Below are positions 27,142 through 37,273 of a stretch of DNA of 64,000 bases, piece after piece. A program made the position numbers and the translations under genes. This DNA comes from Okeanomitos corallinicola TIOX110. Its GTDB lineage: Bacteria > Cyanobacteriota > Cyanobacteriia > Cyanobacteriales > Nostocaceae. The notes beneath the pieces are model-generated. The model made no database searches. It was not told the DNA's origin and saw only the letters and a list, made by a program, of their open reading frames with translations. Where the stretch lies: contig NZ_CP150886.1 in the NCBI RefSeq assembly GCF_038050375.1, positions 434,001-498,000 of the forward strand, given 5' to 3'. Within the stretch, counting starts at the first letter, position 1; every line of letters starts with the position of its first letter.

Positions 27142-27213
27142 TGGTATAAGGTAAAGAACATAGGAAATGGTTAATGGGTAAAAGGGAATGGTTAATAAAT
27201 TCCCAATCACCAA

Positions 27214-30200
27214 TCAACCAGTATTTCTCATCCCCGCAGCAATACCATTAATGGTTAACAATGCTCCTCGTTGTAATTCTCCCTTACTGTAACGGGAATG
27301 AATCACACCTGGAGTAGTGCTGTTTTTGTATTCTCGGAGGCGTTTGAGCAAAGAAACTTGGATAAATCCTAGCGGTACAATTGTGCCATTACGTAGCTGT
27401 ACTGAACGTTGCAGGACAGGATCACCATCCAAAAGCTTTTGGTAGCCAGTAATTTTTAAGACTAAATCCCTGGTGAGGTAGAATTCACTAGCAATTTGTT
27501 CAAATACTTTATCAAAGCGGGGTTTATCTTCTGGATTAGATAACTCCTCTACGTAATGACGTGCCATTTCCATGTCTACCTTAGCCAAGGTCATTTCCGC
27601 TTTAGAAATTACCATTTTGAAGAAAGGCCACTTCTGATAAAAGTAACGCATTAATTTCAGGTGTTCTTCTGGTTTTTCGTTCAGGAAGTCGTGCAATGCT
27701 GTACCAATACCATACCAAGCAGGTAATAAAAATCTGGTTTGTGTCCAACTAAATACCCAAGGAATCGCTCGTAAACTGCTTAAATCTTTTTTACCAGATG
27801 GACGACGAGCAGGACGAGAGCTAATTTGCAGTTGGCTAATTTCTTCAATGGGGGTGACTTGGTGGAAGAAGTCAATAAAGTCTGGTTGTTCGTAAATTAG
27901 AGCGCGATAATGCTGACGCGATCGCACAGCTAATTCTTCCATAATTTCGTTCCAAGGTTCAATATCATCAAACCCGGTTTTTAACAAACTGGCTTGGACT
28001 ACGGCAGTGGTGATGGTTTCCACGTGATACAAGGCCAAGTCCAACAAGGAATATTTAGAAGCTAAAACTTCACCTTGTTCTGTAATCTTGATTCTGCCAT
28101 TAATACTATGACCTGGTTGAGCCAAAATCGCCTCATAAGCCGGACCACCACCACGGCCAACAGAACCGCCTCTACCGTGGAAAATTCGCAGGTTCAAGCC
28201 AAATTCCTCAGCAATTAGCTGGAGTGATTTTTGGGCTTTATGAATTTCCCAGTTACTGCTTAAAAAGCCAGAGTCTTTGTTACTATCCGAGTAACCCAAC
28301 ATCACTTCCTGTAGGTTAGGTTTAACCGTCACAGATGGATTAACATCTGTCGTCTGCGGTTCATAACCACCAGCTAAAAAGGCGCGATATAGGGGCAATT
28401 CAAACAATTCTCGCATGACACTACGAGAACGTTGTAAATCTTCTACGGTTTCAAATAGGGGTACGACTCGAATTGTACCGACAGCGATCGCCGGATCAAA
28501 TAATCTAGATTCTTTAGCTAAGAGCAGAACTTCCAAAACATCGCTAACTTCCCGACACATACTGATAATGTATGTTTGGCAGATATTCAAACCAAATTCC
28601 TGTTGTAGCGATCGCACGGTGCGGAAGGTTTGGATAATATCGTTAGTTTTTTCGGAAAATGGCAATTCAGCGGGAATTAATGGTCTTCTAGTTTGTAATT
28701 CTCCCGTTAACCAAGCCACTCTTTGAGCTTCGGTGAGTTCGTTGTAGGATTGGGGTAAAACTTGTAAATATTCAAGAATTTCATTAATCGCATCAGAGTG
28801 ACGAGATGATTCTTGACGAATATCCAATTGAGTTAGGTGGAAATCAAATATTTCCACTTGAGAAATTAGATGATCCAATTCTCGGCAACTTAAACCTGTT
28901 TCCGTTAAATTGCGTTGCACTAATCGCAATTCTGCCAAAAATTCCGCCCCAGAACGATACATGGGAGCTTCTTCATTGGTTGGCATTTCCCGATTATACA
29001 AAGACAAATTGCGATCGCGGGTATTCTCCAACCTTCTCAGCACATAGGCAAGTTTTAAGCGATAAGGTTCTTGACGATAACGCAAAGCCAGAGCATCATA
29101 CACATCACTCAGCTTAGATTGATCTATCTCCAGAGATTCCAATAAATCTGGGAGGACATCACTCCAGTGCATAGAAACACTTAACAGTTCAATCAAATGT
29201 TTTACTGATTTAATGTATCTCTCTAACACCATTTTCCGCTGATAACAAGCGGTTTTCCAAGTTACCTCCGGCGTTACCGATGGATTACCATCCCGATCTG
29301 AACCCACCCAAGAACCAAAAGAACAGAAATTTTTACTAGGAGGTTCTAACCAGGGGAAAGTTTGTTCTAGAGAATATTTGAAGCGTTTATAGAGTTGGGG
29401 AATACCATCAAATAACACCTCTTGGAAGTAATGTAAAGCGTAATCTACCTCATCTAGTACCGTAGGTTTAAATTGATGTAACTCATCTGTCCGCCACCAG
29501 AGACGAATTTCCTCTAGTAATTGCTCTTTTACCTCTCCTACTTCCCAAGGATAGCCCCCAGCATTATTTTCTAGAGTATCTAGCTTTTGTAGAAGACATA
29601 CCACCTGACGCTGTTTATCGCGGATAGTATGGCGGACAATTTCCGTTGGGTGTGCAGTAAAAACTAAGCGCACATCCAGTTGAGAAATTAACCGTTGAAT
29701 TTGCTGGGGTGGGACATTCAGCCTAAATAACAAAGGAAACAGGGCGGCAAAAGTACCCTTTTGTTTAGCTGGTGTTGTATCTCCCCAACTGTGGGTAGCA
29801 AAATTTGCACCTAGAGACCTAGTGACTGGTAACTCATTTTCTCTTTGGTTAGTCGAATAGATAATATTCGGTGGATTTTCCTGATCTAATACATCTGTCT
29901 CAGAATACCGAGTTAATTGTTGTTTTTGTTCATATTCCTGCTCAATGATGTTAATTAGCTGAAAATAGAGAGCAAAAGCACGAGCCGCCCTAATAGCCTC
30001 ATTAATATTCAGCTGTTCAATTAATTCCACCACTGAGGAGGCTTGATCATTTGTGGCTTGTCCTTCTGGTGAACACAAATCGCGTAATTTCCGCAATAGA
30101 TCCACCATATTTTGGCCGCATTCTTGTTGAAGAACCGACTCCCACAATTCCTCTACTACCTGTAGACGATGACGCAAAAATAATTCAGACATGGGGTAGA

Positions 30201-30240
30201 TATTCGCTGTTGGCGATGAAGAGTATAAAAGGGAACCCAT
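27214..30240 (-). CDS. ppc: Phosphoenolpyruvate carboxylase
   Basis: A 1008-residue enzyme that fixes bicarbonate onto PEP to make oxaloacetate, the anaplerotic route of cyanobacteria. Signatures are [13 protein letters not shown] (catalytic His), the [14 protein letters not shown] loop and the C-terminal [10 protein letters not shown]. The N-terminal extension [16 protein letters not shown] followed by [16 protein letters not shown] is typical of Nostocales enzymes, so the start at 30240 is kept over the ATG at 30192. Malic enzyme lies 7 kb away. Confidence 0.98.
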   Translation of the reverse strand: MGSLLYSSSPTANIYPMSELFLRHRLQVVEELWESVLQQECGQNMVDLLRKLRDLCSPEGQATNDQASSVVELIEQLNINEAIRAARAFALYFQLINIIEQEYEQKQQLTRYSETDVLDQENPPNIIYSTNQRENELPVTRSLGANFATHSWGDTTPAKQKGTFAALFPLLFRLNVPPQQIQRLISQLDVRLVFTAHPTEIVRHTIRDKQRQVVCLLQKLDTLENNAGGYPWEVGEVKEQLLEEIRLWWRTDELHQFKPTVLDEVDYALHYFQEVLFDGIPQLYKRFKYSLEQTFPWLEPPSKNFCSFGSWVGSDRDGNPSVTPEVTWKTACYQRKMVLERYIKSVKHLIELLSVSMHWSDVLPDLLESLEIDQSKLSDVYDALALRYRQEPYRLKLAYVLRRLENTRDRNLSLYNREMPTNEEAPMYRSGAEFLAELRLVQRNLTETGLSCRELDHLISQVEIFDFHLTQLDIRQESSRHSDAINEILEYLQVLPQSYNELTEAQRVAWLTGELQTRRPLIPAELPFSEKTNDIIQTFRTVRSLQQEFGLNICQTYIISMCREVSDVLEVLLLAKESRLFDPAIAVGTIRVVPLFETVEDLQRSRSVMRELFELPLYRAFLAGGYEPQTTDVNPSVTVKPNLQEVMLGYSDSNKDSGFLSSNWEIHKAQKSLQLIAEEFGLNLRIFHGRGGSVGRGGGPAYEAILAQPGHSINGRIKITEQGEVLASKYSLLDLALYHVETITTAVVQASLLKTGFDDIEPWNEIMEELAVRSRQHYRALIYEQPDFIDFFHQVTPIEEISQLQISSRPARRPSGKKDLSSLRAIPWVFSWTQTRFLLPAWYGIGTALHDFLNEKPEEHLKLMRYFYQKWPFFKMVISKAEMTLAKVDMEMARHYVEELSNPEDKPRFDKVFEQIASEFYLTRDLVLKITGYQKLLDGDPVLQRSVQLRNGTIVPLGFIQVSLLKRLREYKNSTTPGVIHSRYSKGELQRGALLTINGIAAGMRNTG

Positions 30241-30344
30241 ATTCTCCGCTCTAGTAAAGCCAATTAATGTTTACAATTGTAGTTTTCTACTGATTGGCTG
30301 ATAGGATCAATCTCAGCCAATAGATAGATGGTTATATATAACTG

Positions 30345-30497
30345 TTAGCTTTGGTTTAGTTCCTGTTCCACTGGAAAGTCAAGAACAGGAAGGCGATCGC
30401 CCCTAAAAACTTCTTGACTGGCTTCTCCTAAAGCTGACAATGTTTTACCCGTTGCTTTATCTGCCACAACTAGCAGTAGCATAGATGCTGTAGCCAT
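30345..30497 (-). CDS. Small conserved hypothetical protein
   Basis: About 50 residues from the ATG at 30497 (MATASMLLLVVADKATGK), ending PVLDFPVEQELNQS. A longer frame to 30581 exists, but its first part lacks protein-like character. I believe similar short proteins occur in other Nostocales. The function is unknown. The rest of the 30241-30799 interval holds no other gene I can support. Confidence 0.45.
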   Translation of the reverse strand: MATASMLLLVVADKATGKTLSALGEASQEVFRGDRLPVLDFPVEQELNQS

Positions 30498-30799
30498 TTG
30501 CAGAAGACATGATTGGGGGATATCAAACAAAATCAAGTTTAATCCGGGATTGGGTGAGGGGTTTTGGGTTACAGGTAACATTGCTAATTTTTAGTGATGG
30601 TGAGTTGAGTACAATAGACGCAAAACTCAATCTTGAGAGGACGTGTAACCTTCTAAGACTATCTTTGCCCATTTTGCAAGCTCCAAAGGTAACAAAATTG
30701 TTAAATAAAAACTGCAAAATGTGATAAATCTATGTTTCTATTTTACAAGTACAGGCAAAATCCCCCTATACTCGCTTCCTGTTACAGTTAACTTCATAT

Positions 30800-33700
30800 A
30801 TGAAAACATTATTACTAGATCGTCAGCAAACCTTGGTGCAATGGGTCAGCCAAGCAACAGGAATCAGCACTTTCGGAGTGAAAGTCAGGTTACTGGGAAA
30901 TGACCTACATATCCTTTGTGAAGGCACCGACTGTCCAAAACGTTGGCACACTCTTTATGATCTCCTACAAGCACTGGGGCAAACTGACCTGGATAGCCTC
31001 ACAAATGAAGATCAATCCTCAATATACCAAGTATTGGTCTATGGTCGAAAGAAAGGAGAACATCGTCCTCAATGGTGTCATCGTGTCTACTTGAATCAAT
31101 TAGATAAACACATAGAACAAGCAGAACAAGCTCTATTACTGGAAACCAAAAAATCTCAGTTATCAGGTGGAGGGATAATTGTATCTAATGAAAGTTTGGC
31201 ACGTCAAGGAAATCCCGATGCTATTGCTCGCTATCTCAGTGAAAATCTCAGTAATTTAGGTGTCGCTGTCCAGGTTAAAAGCCAATTCCATCAAACAAAG
31301 GCTAATGTTCAAAAAACTGCCAAAATAGCTAATCGTCTTTGGATATTTTGCCAATCTAGTTATAGTCCTGATGCCACTCTCCTGGCTGAACCAATAGCGC
31401 AACAACTTCGTCATCTCAAGTTAGCTGGTTATGAAGATGCGGTGATTGTTTCCCAGGTTCGGGGTGAAAGTGAACCAGATTGGCGGTTAAGGGTGGATTT
31501 AACCCCAGCGGAAACGATGCTCAAAGAATGGGCGCGATGGGGTGATGTACAGGCAATCAGCCGTTTATTAAGTGATAAACTATCAGATTTTAAGGTCTCT
31601 GTTCAAGCTTCTTTAAAAGAATTTACTTTACACGTTTTTTGTACCCCAGCCGTTGATCCTTTAAAATCTGCCCCCGCTCCAGATAAGTCAGTCTGTTTAC
31701 CACTTATTAACTCAGAGTTAGAAAAGATCGCACCTCAAGGGATGATGGCTGCTGCTGTTTATGGTCAAAAAACAGATGATCAACAACCAGCTTGGGTAGA
31801 TTGGTTGTCTTTACCAGCTTCACAACATCCTGCTCTAGCACCTTCTACTCTAGCTTTAGGTACTACTGGTGATGAACCTGCGATAGTCTTCTTACTAGAA
31901 CGTTTACTCAATCAAGATATGGATTGGCGTTTACGGACGGGTGGTATCCGCATCCTTTTACTTCACAAAGGTGATTTACTGCACGTCATGTGTGATGCAC
32001 CTAATTGTCCCACACGAAAACAGGTAGCCAGTAAGGTGACTCAATTTATTCGTCACTTAAATATTGATGGTATTACTGGTGTCAGGGTTTATGGCCGTCG
32101 AGCGGGAGATACTGAACCCGTGTGGCATCATGGAATTGATTTTGGACAACGCCAGCGTTTAGTACCAGAAGCCACACCAGAATTTGCCGCTACTTCTGAA
32201 TATGTCAGTGATTTAATCAATAATGAGGATAATCAGCCAACTGTTCGACCGGATTTAACTACGGAGGACGTGAAAAATGTAGTTACAGAAGTAACACAGG
32301 ATTGGCTAGGAAATATTTACAGACTACTGAGAAAATTATTAATAAGCACACAATTATTTGTAAAAATTAGCCACTCACGGCAGCAAAACCCTGATGGTCA
32401 AGGTGTAGGGGTTAGTTTGGTGTGGATGGCTTTGGGGTTTATTCTTACACTCCAAAGTGATTGGTTATTAGGTTATGTTGCTAATCAGCACATCCAAAAT
32501 ACTACTGCTGACAATAGTGTTGTCTCCTCAACACCTCCAGCATCTTTAACATCAGAAAATACTCAAAATCAAAATACAGAGTTGCTCACTAATCATAAAT
32601 CTTCTCAATTTACTAGCTCTGCTTTCAATGCTTCTGGTTTTACCCAACATGATAGCCCTTCAGAAAATCTCCAGGCAGCGCCATTGAAACAAAAAGCCAG
32701 TGCTACGGCAATTCTATTAGCAGCGCGATCGCAAATGCCCAGTTTTAATGCTCGTCAATTAGATGAACAGTTAGCACTTTATCAACAGCGTTTAGCAACG
32801 ACTGGTAAAGTACCAGAGGTGTTAGTTATTGGTTCTTCCCGTGCCTTGAGAGGAGTTGATCCTGTAGCCCTTTCTCAATCTCTAGCAACTCAAGGTTATG
32901 GGAAAATTGATGTCTTTAATTTTGGGATTAATGGTGCTACCGCCCAAGTTGTAGAATTTATTATCAGTCGTGTTTTAGAACAATCAGAATTACCAAAACT
33001 GATTATTTGGGCTGATGGTTCTCGAGCATTTAATGGTGGTCGTGAAGATATAACTTTTAATTCTATTGCTGCTTCTCAAGGCTATCAGGAAGTTTTGAAA
33101 AAAGCTACAAAACCAGTAAATAATAATCAGACATCCTCAAAATTAAATCTAGAGGATAAAACAGAAAATCAGCAATTAGCGGTCAATGTTAATAGTTATC
33201 AAGCAGCTAATGATTTTTTAAATCAACTATTAATTGGTGTGTCCAGAAGTTACAATAACCGAGAGCAAATCAAAAATTTATTCCAAACTCAAATAGATAA
33301 TTTGCCTTTTAAAAATCAACAAGTTGAATCAAAAATTAATTCGGAGGGTGACGCAGATATTAATGATTTTCCCCAAGGTGTAGATTTTGATGGATTTTTG
33401 CCTCTATCTATTCGCTTTAATCCCAAAACTTATTATGATAATCACCCCAAAGTATCAGGAAGTTACGATAACGATTATAAGTCTTTTGAACTCACAGGTT
33501 TACAAGATTCTGCTTTACAATCAGTGATAGAATTTACCCAGAAGAAGAAAGTATCTTTAGTATTTGTGAATATGCCTCTAACAGCTGATTATTTAGACCC
33601 AGTCAGAAAGAAATATGAGCAAGAATTCCAAAAGTATATGTTAGAAACTTCTACGAACAACAATCACTTTATATACCGGGATTTAAGTCAAATTTGGCTT

Positions 33701-33808
33701 AATGCTAATCACTACTTTTCCGATCCTAGTCACCTCAATCGCTACGGAGCTTATGAAGTATCTAAAGAACTAGCGGTTGACCCTATGATCCCCTGGAATG
33801 TTAAATAA
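30800..33808 (+). CDS. DUF1574 protein with C-terminal SGNH-like hydrolase domain
   Basis: A 1002-residue protein in three parts. Residues 1-450 hold four related modules of about 100 residues, each ending in a VYGRKKGEHRPQW-like strand. A TM helix lies near 540 (VSLVWMALGFILTLQSDWLL). An extracytoplasmic domain follows from about 670, with an SGNH-type nucleophile (VIGSSRALRGV) and a matching DPSHLNRYG motif near 974. SGNH proteins paired with MBOATs move acyl groups onto extracellular polysaccharides (as AlgX/AlgI do); an MBOAT gene follows after 36 bases. I infer a polysaccharide O-acylation role. Confidence 0.8.
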   Translation: MKTLLLDRQQTLVQWVSQATGISTFGVKVRLLGNDLHILCEGTDCPKRWHTLYDLLQALGQTDLDSLTNEDQSSIYQVLVYGRKKGEHRPQWCHRVYLNQLDKHIEQAEQALLLETKKSQLSGGGIIVSNESLARQGNPDAIARYLSENLSNLGVAVQVKSQFHQTKANVQKTAKIANRLWIFCQSSYSPDATLLAEPIAQQLRHLKLAGYEDAVIVSQVRGESEPDWRLRVDLTPAETMLKEWARWGDVQAISRLLSDKLSDFKVSVQASLKEFTLHVFCTPAVDPLKSAPAPDKSVCLPLINSELEKIAPQGMMAAAVYGQKTDDQQPAWVDWLSLPASQHPALAPSTLALGTTGDEPAIVFLLERLLNQDMDWRLRTGGIRILLLHKGDLLHVMCDAPNCPTRKQVASKVTQFIRHLNIDGITGVRVYGRRAGDTEPVWHHGIDFGQRQRLVPEATPEFAATSEYVSDLINNEDNQPTVRPDLTTEDVKNVVTEVTQDWLGNIYRLLRKLLISTQLFVKISHSRQQNPDGQGVGVSLVWMALGFILTLQSDWLLGYVANQHIQNTTADNSVVSSTPPASLTSENTQNQNTELLTNHKSSQFTSSAFNASGFTQHDSPSENLQAAPLKQKASATAILLAARSQMPSFNARQLDEQLALYQQRLATTGKVPEVLVIGSSRALRGVDPVALSQSLATQGYGKIDVFNFGINGATAQVVEFIISRVLEQSELPKLIIWADGSRAFNGGREDITFNSIAASQGYQEVLKKATKPVNNNQTSSKLNLEDKTENQQLAVNVNSYQAANDFLNQLLIGVSRSYNNREQIKNLFQTQIDNLPFKNQQVESKINSEGDADINDFPQGVDFDGFLPLSIRFNPKTYYDNHPKVSGSYDNDYKSFELTGLQDSALQSVIEFTQKKKVSLVFVNMPLTADYLDPVRKKYEQEFQKYMLETSTNNNHFIYRDLSQIWLNANHYFSDPSHLNRYGAYEVSKELAVDPMIPWNVK

Positions 33809-33844
33809 ACTGAAATGACATTATCAATGACTAATGACTAAAAA

Positions 33845-35344
33845 ATGAAATTTATATCAATTTTTTACGGACTTTTTTTACTGAGTATTCTGGGCATTTA
33901 CTGGAATTTAGGATCACAGAAATTAAGGCTATGGACACTGTTATTAGCCAGTTTAGTATTTTATACATCCTGGCAAATTCAATATTTGCCGTTGCTTTTA
34001 GCACTTACTTTTATTAATTTTCGCCTTGGTTTAGAAATTGGTAAAAACACTTCACCGACAAAACATTCCCAAAATTCACAAATATCTAACGAAGAATGGC
34101 AAATTTCCCAGTCAGACTGGAATCTAAATCGCCTCAAGATTTTATGGTTTGGGATCATTTTAAATGTAGGCTTATTACTAAGTTTCAAATATTTACCAAT
34201 TGTCCTGAAATGGATATTTAATATATCTGTAGAATCAACAAATTCACCTTTTAAATTAGTCGCACCTTTAGGAATTTCCTTTTTTACATTTGAATGTATT
34301 GCTTATTTAATAGATGTTTATCGTGGTGCGCCAGCTACAAATCAATTTTTAAAGTTTGCTACCTACAAATTATTTTTTGCTAAGTTAATTTCCGGGCCAA
34401 TTACTCGCTACCATAATTTTGCCCTGCAATTTAACACTTTACAATTTCCTAATGTTAATCGAATTTCTGAAGCTTTATGGTTAATTGGCAGGGGTGCGGT
34501 TAAAAAAGGTATTCTCGCTGATAATTTGGGAATTTTTGTAGATTTATGTTTTGGTAATTTACAAAGAGCAGGTAGCACAGATTTATGGTTAGCTACTATT
34601 GCCTATGGTTTACAGTTATATCTTGATTTTAACGGTTATGTAGATATTGCTCGCGGTAGTGCTTTACTTTTTGGCTTAGTTTTACCTGAAAATTTTGATT
34701 TTCCTTATTTTAGTACCAGTATTGCCGATTTTTGGCGGCGCTGGCATATAACTTTGGGTGATTGGTTACGTAATTATCTATATTTTCCTTTGGGTGGTTC
34801 TCGCAGTGGATTGATGCGTACGTGTTTAAACTTGTTTATTGTGATGATAGTGGCAGGTATCTGGCATGGTTCAGCCTGGGGTTTTATTATTTGGGGTACT
34901 TTACATGGTTTAGCTTTAGCTGTTCATCGTCTTACAGATGCTTTGAGCGATCGCTTTGACTGGCTTAGTGTATTCTGGCAAAACCCGATAGGGATAATTT
35001 TTGCTTGGCTATTAACTCAGTTTATGGTTTTCACTTCTTGGATTTGGTTTCGTCTTCCTAATGTACAAGACTCCGCTTTAGTGATGCAGAATTTTTGGGG
35101 ACGTAGTGCAGATGCACAGTTTTTTGAAAAAGTCTATGTTGAAGCATTAAATAGTACACCACATCAAATATCGTGGTTGATGTTCTTTTTGTTTTTATTC
35201 ATGCTTGCATCTTATACTTTCAAACGAGGTATGAAGTTAGAGTTGAGTTGGCCGATCAAACTTGTCTTTGTACCCCTATGTTTTTACGCAGTTTGGTTAT
35301 TAGCACCAGCAGGTAGCTTACCTTACATTTATTTTGATTTCTAG
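33845..35344 (+). CDS. MBOAT family O-acyltransferase (AlgI-like)
   Basis: A 499-residue polytopic membrane protein with about 10-12 hydrophobic segments. The MBOAT core has FWRRWHITLGDWLRNYLYFP and the catalytic His in VAGIWHGSAWG (about residue 340). AlgI-like proteins pass acyl groups across the membrane to a periplasmic SGNH transferase, which fits the DUF1574/SGNH gene just upstream; the pair is probably one transcription unit. Confidence 0.92.
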   Translation: MKFISIFYGLFLLSILGIYWNLGSQKLRLWTLLLASLVFYTSWQIQYLPLLLALTFINFRLGLEIGKNTSPTKHSQNSQISNEEWQISQSDWNLNRLKILWFGIILNVGLLLSFKYLPIVLKWIFNISVESTNSPFKLVAPLGISFFTFECIAYLIDVYRGAPATNQFLKFATYKLFFAKLISGPITRYHNFALQFNTLQFPNVNRISEALWLIGRGAVKKGILADNLGIFVDLCFGNLQRAGSTDLWLATIAYGLQLYLDFNGYVDIARGSALLFGLVLPENFDFPYFSTSIADFWRRWHITLGDWLRNYLYFPLGGSRSGLMRTCLNLFIVMIVAGIWHGSAWGFIIWGTLHGLALAVHRLTDALSDRFDWLSVFWQNPIGIIFAWLLTQFMVFTSWIWFRLPNVQDSALVMQNFWGRSADAQFFEKVYVEALNSTPHQISWLMFFLFLFMLASYTFKRGMKLELSWPIKLVFVPLCFYAVWLLAPAGSLPYIYFDF

Positions 35345-35598
35345 AAAAAACTGACAATTTAATTTACAGCGGCTTATATCTCTAGCTTGTGTGCAGTGCT
35401 GTAATTAAGTATTTGGTGGTAGTTCATTAATTCATGACTACCCCTATTTTATTAATGTTTTGGTGGGTTTTAGAAACTCTATTAAGCAATTTTACGAAGC
35501 ATAAATATTTATTAACTATTTGATAAGTAAAAGTGATTACTTTTATTTTTTTGATAAAATAATCAGTATTACAAATCTGGTTAGCTTGTGCTAACGTT
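35345..35598 (+). promoter_or_regulatory. AT-rich upstream region of psbA
   Basis: This gene-free interval before psbA holds its promoter. TATTTTTTTGATAAAATAAT near 35547 offers a -10-like TAAAAT. No second gene is visible; the one open frame here on the minus strand has no protein-like composition. Confidence 0.4.
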
Positions 35599-35634
35599 AA
35601 AAGTACAAACAAAATAAAACTTGTTTGTACTTTT
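35599..35634 (+). promoter_or_regulatory. Perfect 14-bp inverted repeat in the psbA leader
   Basis: AAAAGTACAAACAA and TTGTTTGTACTTTT flank an 8-base AT loop and end 27 bases before the psbA ATG. It could be an mRNA 5' hairpin affecting stability or translation, or a dimeric operator (half-site AAAAGTACAAAC). It is not GC-rich enough for a terminator. Confidence 0.65.
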
Positions 35635-35661
35635 AAATAATGCAAATACCGCACTTATAAA

Positions 35662-36744
35662 ATGACTACAACCATTCAACAGCGTTCTAACGGTAACGTA
35701 TGGAATCGCTTTTGCGAGTGGATCACCAGCACTGAAAACCGTGTATACATCGGTTGGTTCGGTGTATTGATGATTCCAACCCTACTATCTGCGATCGCTT
35801 GCTTCGTCATCGCCTTCATCGCCGCGCCTCCCGTTGACATTGACGGTATCCGTGAGCCAGTTGCAGGTTCTTTAATCTACGGAAACAACATCATCTCTGG
35901 TGCAGTTGTTCCTTCCTCTAACGCTATCGGTTTGCACTTCTACCCAATCTGGGAAGCAGCTTCCTTAGATGAGTGGTTGTACAACGGTGGTCCTTACCAA
36001 TTGGTAATTTTCCACTTCTTAATCGGCGTAGCTTGCTACCTCGGTCGTGAATGGGAACTTTCTTACCGTTTAGGTATGCGTCCTTGGATCTGTGTTGCAT
36101 TCTCCGCTCCTGTAGCAGCAGCAGCAGCAGTATTCTTGGTATACCCCATCGGACAAGGTTCATTCTCCGACGGTATGCCTTTAGGTATCTCCGGTACATT
36201 TAACTTCATGATCGTGTTCCAAGCAGAACACAACATCTTGATGCACCCCTTCCATATGTTAGGTGTAGCTGGTGTATTCGGTGGTTCTTTGTTCTCTGCA
36301 ATGCACGGTTCTTTGGTAACATCTTCCTTGGTTCGTGAAACAACCGAAACCGAATCTCAAAACTACGGTTACAAGTTCGGTCAAGAAGAAGAAACCTACA
36401 ACATTGTTGCAGCACATGGTTACTTCGGTCGCTTGATTTTCCAATACGCTTCCTTCAACAACAGCCGTTCCTTACACTTCTTCTTGGCTGCATGGCCAGT
36501 AGTTGGTATCTGGTTCACTGCTTTAGGTGTAAGCACCATGGCGTTCAACTTGAACGGTTTCAACTTCAACCAATCAATCATTGATTCTCAAGGTCGTGTC
36601 ATCGGTACTTGGGCAGATGTAATCAACCGCGCTAACTTAGGTATGGAAGTAATGCACGAGCGTAACGCTCACAACTTCCCCTTAGATTTAGCTGCTGGTG
36701 AAGTTGCTCCTGTTGCATTGACTGCTCCTGCAATCAACGGTTAA
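35662..36744 (+). CDS. psbA: Photosystem II D1 protein (E130 form)
   Basis: A 360-residue reaction-centre core protein with five TM helices. It binds P680, pheophytin, QB and the Mn cluster. Residue 130 is Glu (CYLGREWEL), as in the high-light D1:2 form, not Gln. The conserved C-terminal processing site follows NFPLDLA (A344), leaving a 16-residue tail. Codon use is unusually rich in C-ending codons compared with neighbours, typical of a very highly expressed gene. It is flanked by an upstream hairpin and a downstream terminator. Confidence 0.99.
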   Translation: MTTTIQQRSNGNVWNRFCEWITSTENRVYIGWFGVLMIPTLLSAIACFVIAFIAAPPVDIDGIREPVAGSLIYGNNIISGAVVPSSNAIGLHFYPIWEAASLDEWLYNGGPYQLVIFHFLIGVACYLGREWELSYRLGMRPWICVAFSAPVAAAAAVFLVYPIGQGSFSDGMPLGISGTFNFMIVFQAEHNILMHPFHMLGVAGVFGGSLFSAMHGSLVTSSLVRETTETESQNYGYKFGQEEETYNIVAAHGYFGRLIFQYASFNNSRSLHFFLAAWPVVGIWFTALGVSTMAFNLNGFNFNQSIIDSQGRVIGTWADVINRANLGMEVMHERNAHNFPLDLAAGEVAPVALTAPAING

Positions 36745-36780
36745 TCCACTGGGTTTAATAAGCTTAGTTAAATAAAAAAT

Positions 36781-36808
36781 ACCCTCCAGAAATGGGGGGT
36801 GTTTTTTT
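36781..36808 (+). terminator. Intrinsic terminator of psbA
   Basis: ACCCTCC pairs with GGGGGGT around an AGAAAT-type loop and is followed by TTTTTTT, 36 bases past the psbA stop. Confidence 0.85.
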
Positions 36809-36851
36809 GTTTGAGGCTTTTTGTTTGAGGATATTATATTATTAATAGTGT

Positions 36852-37103
36852 TTGTATTTTGATTATGAAAGTATACATTTCAATAAGAAACTAAAAGAGT
36901 CAGGCTTGTCAAAAGAATTTACTCCTAAGTGTTATATTGTGTCAGATGGTTCTGTACCAAAAGAATTTGATCAGTATAAAGAAGAGTTAAAAAGAAATTT
37001 TGGAGAAGGTAATTATGATATTAGTAGAAATTCAGATTTAGGTAATTTTTTACGAGGTGTAAATTTTCAAATTAAAGGCAAAAAGAAAAAGAATAAAAGG
37101 TAA
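36852..37103 (+). pseudogene. Small lysine-rich hypothetical ORF, possibly 5'-frameshifted
   Basis: An 83-codon frame opens with TTG and has no close ribosome-binding site. An ATG at 36865 in another frame starts MKVYISI, a natural-looking N-terminus, but stops after nine codons. A one-base shift near 36883 would join it to KKLKESGLSKEFTPKCYIVS. The protein ends in a KGKKKKNKR tail. I do not recognise it. It may be a decayed gene or a piece of one. Confidence 0.35.
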
Positions 37104-37273
37104 ATTATGTAAAGCAAAGCATGACTACTGTTATATTTTCTTATACAGAAGATAAAGTAATTTTACTAAGTATTTGCTTAATTATTAGCATTAAATGTCA
37201 TATTTTATTGTCAAAATAGGATCTTGATCGGCAATTCACTATAAAATCTAAAATCCGAAATTTTAAAAGCACA

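Noticed and set aside
35427-35654. A 75-codon minus-strand frame upstream of psbA
   Set aside because: It lies in the psbA promoter and leader and is low-complexity AT-rich sequence.
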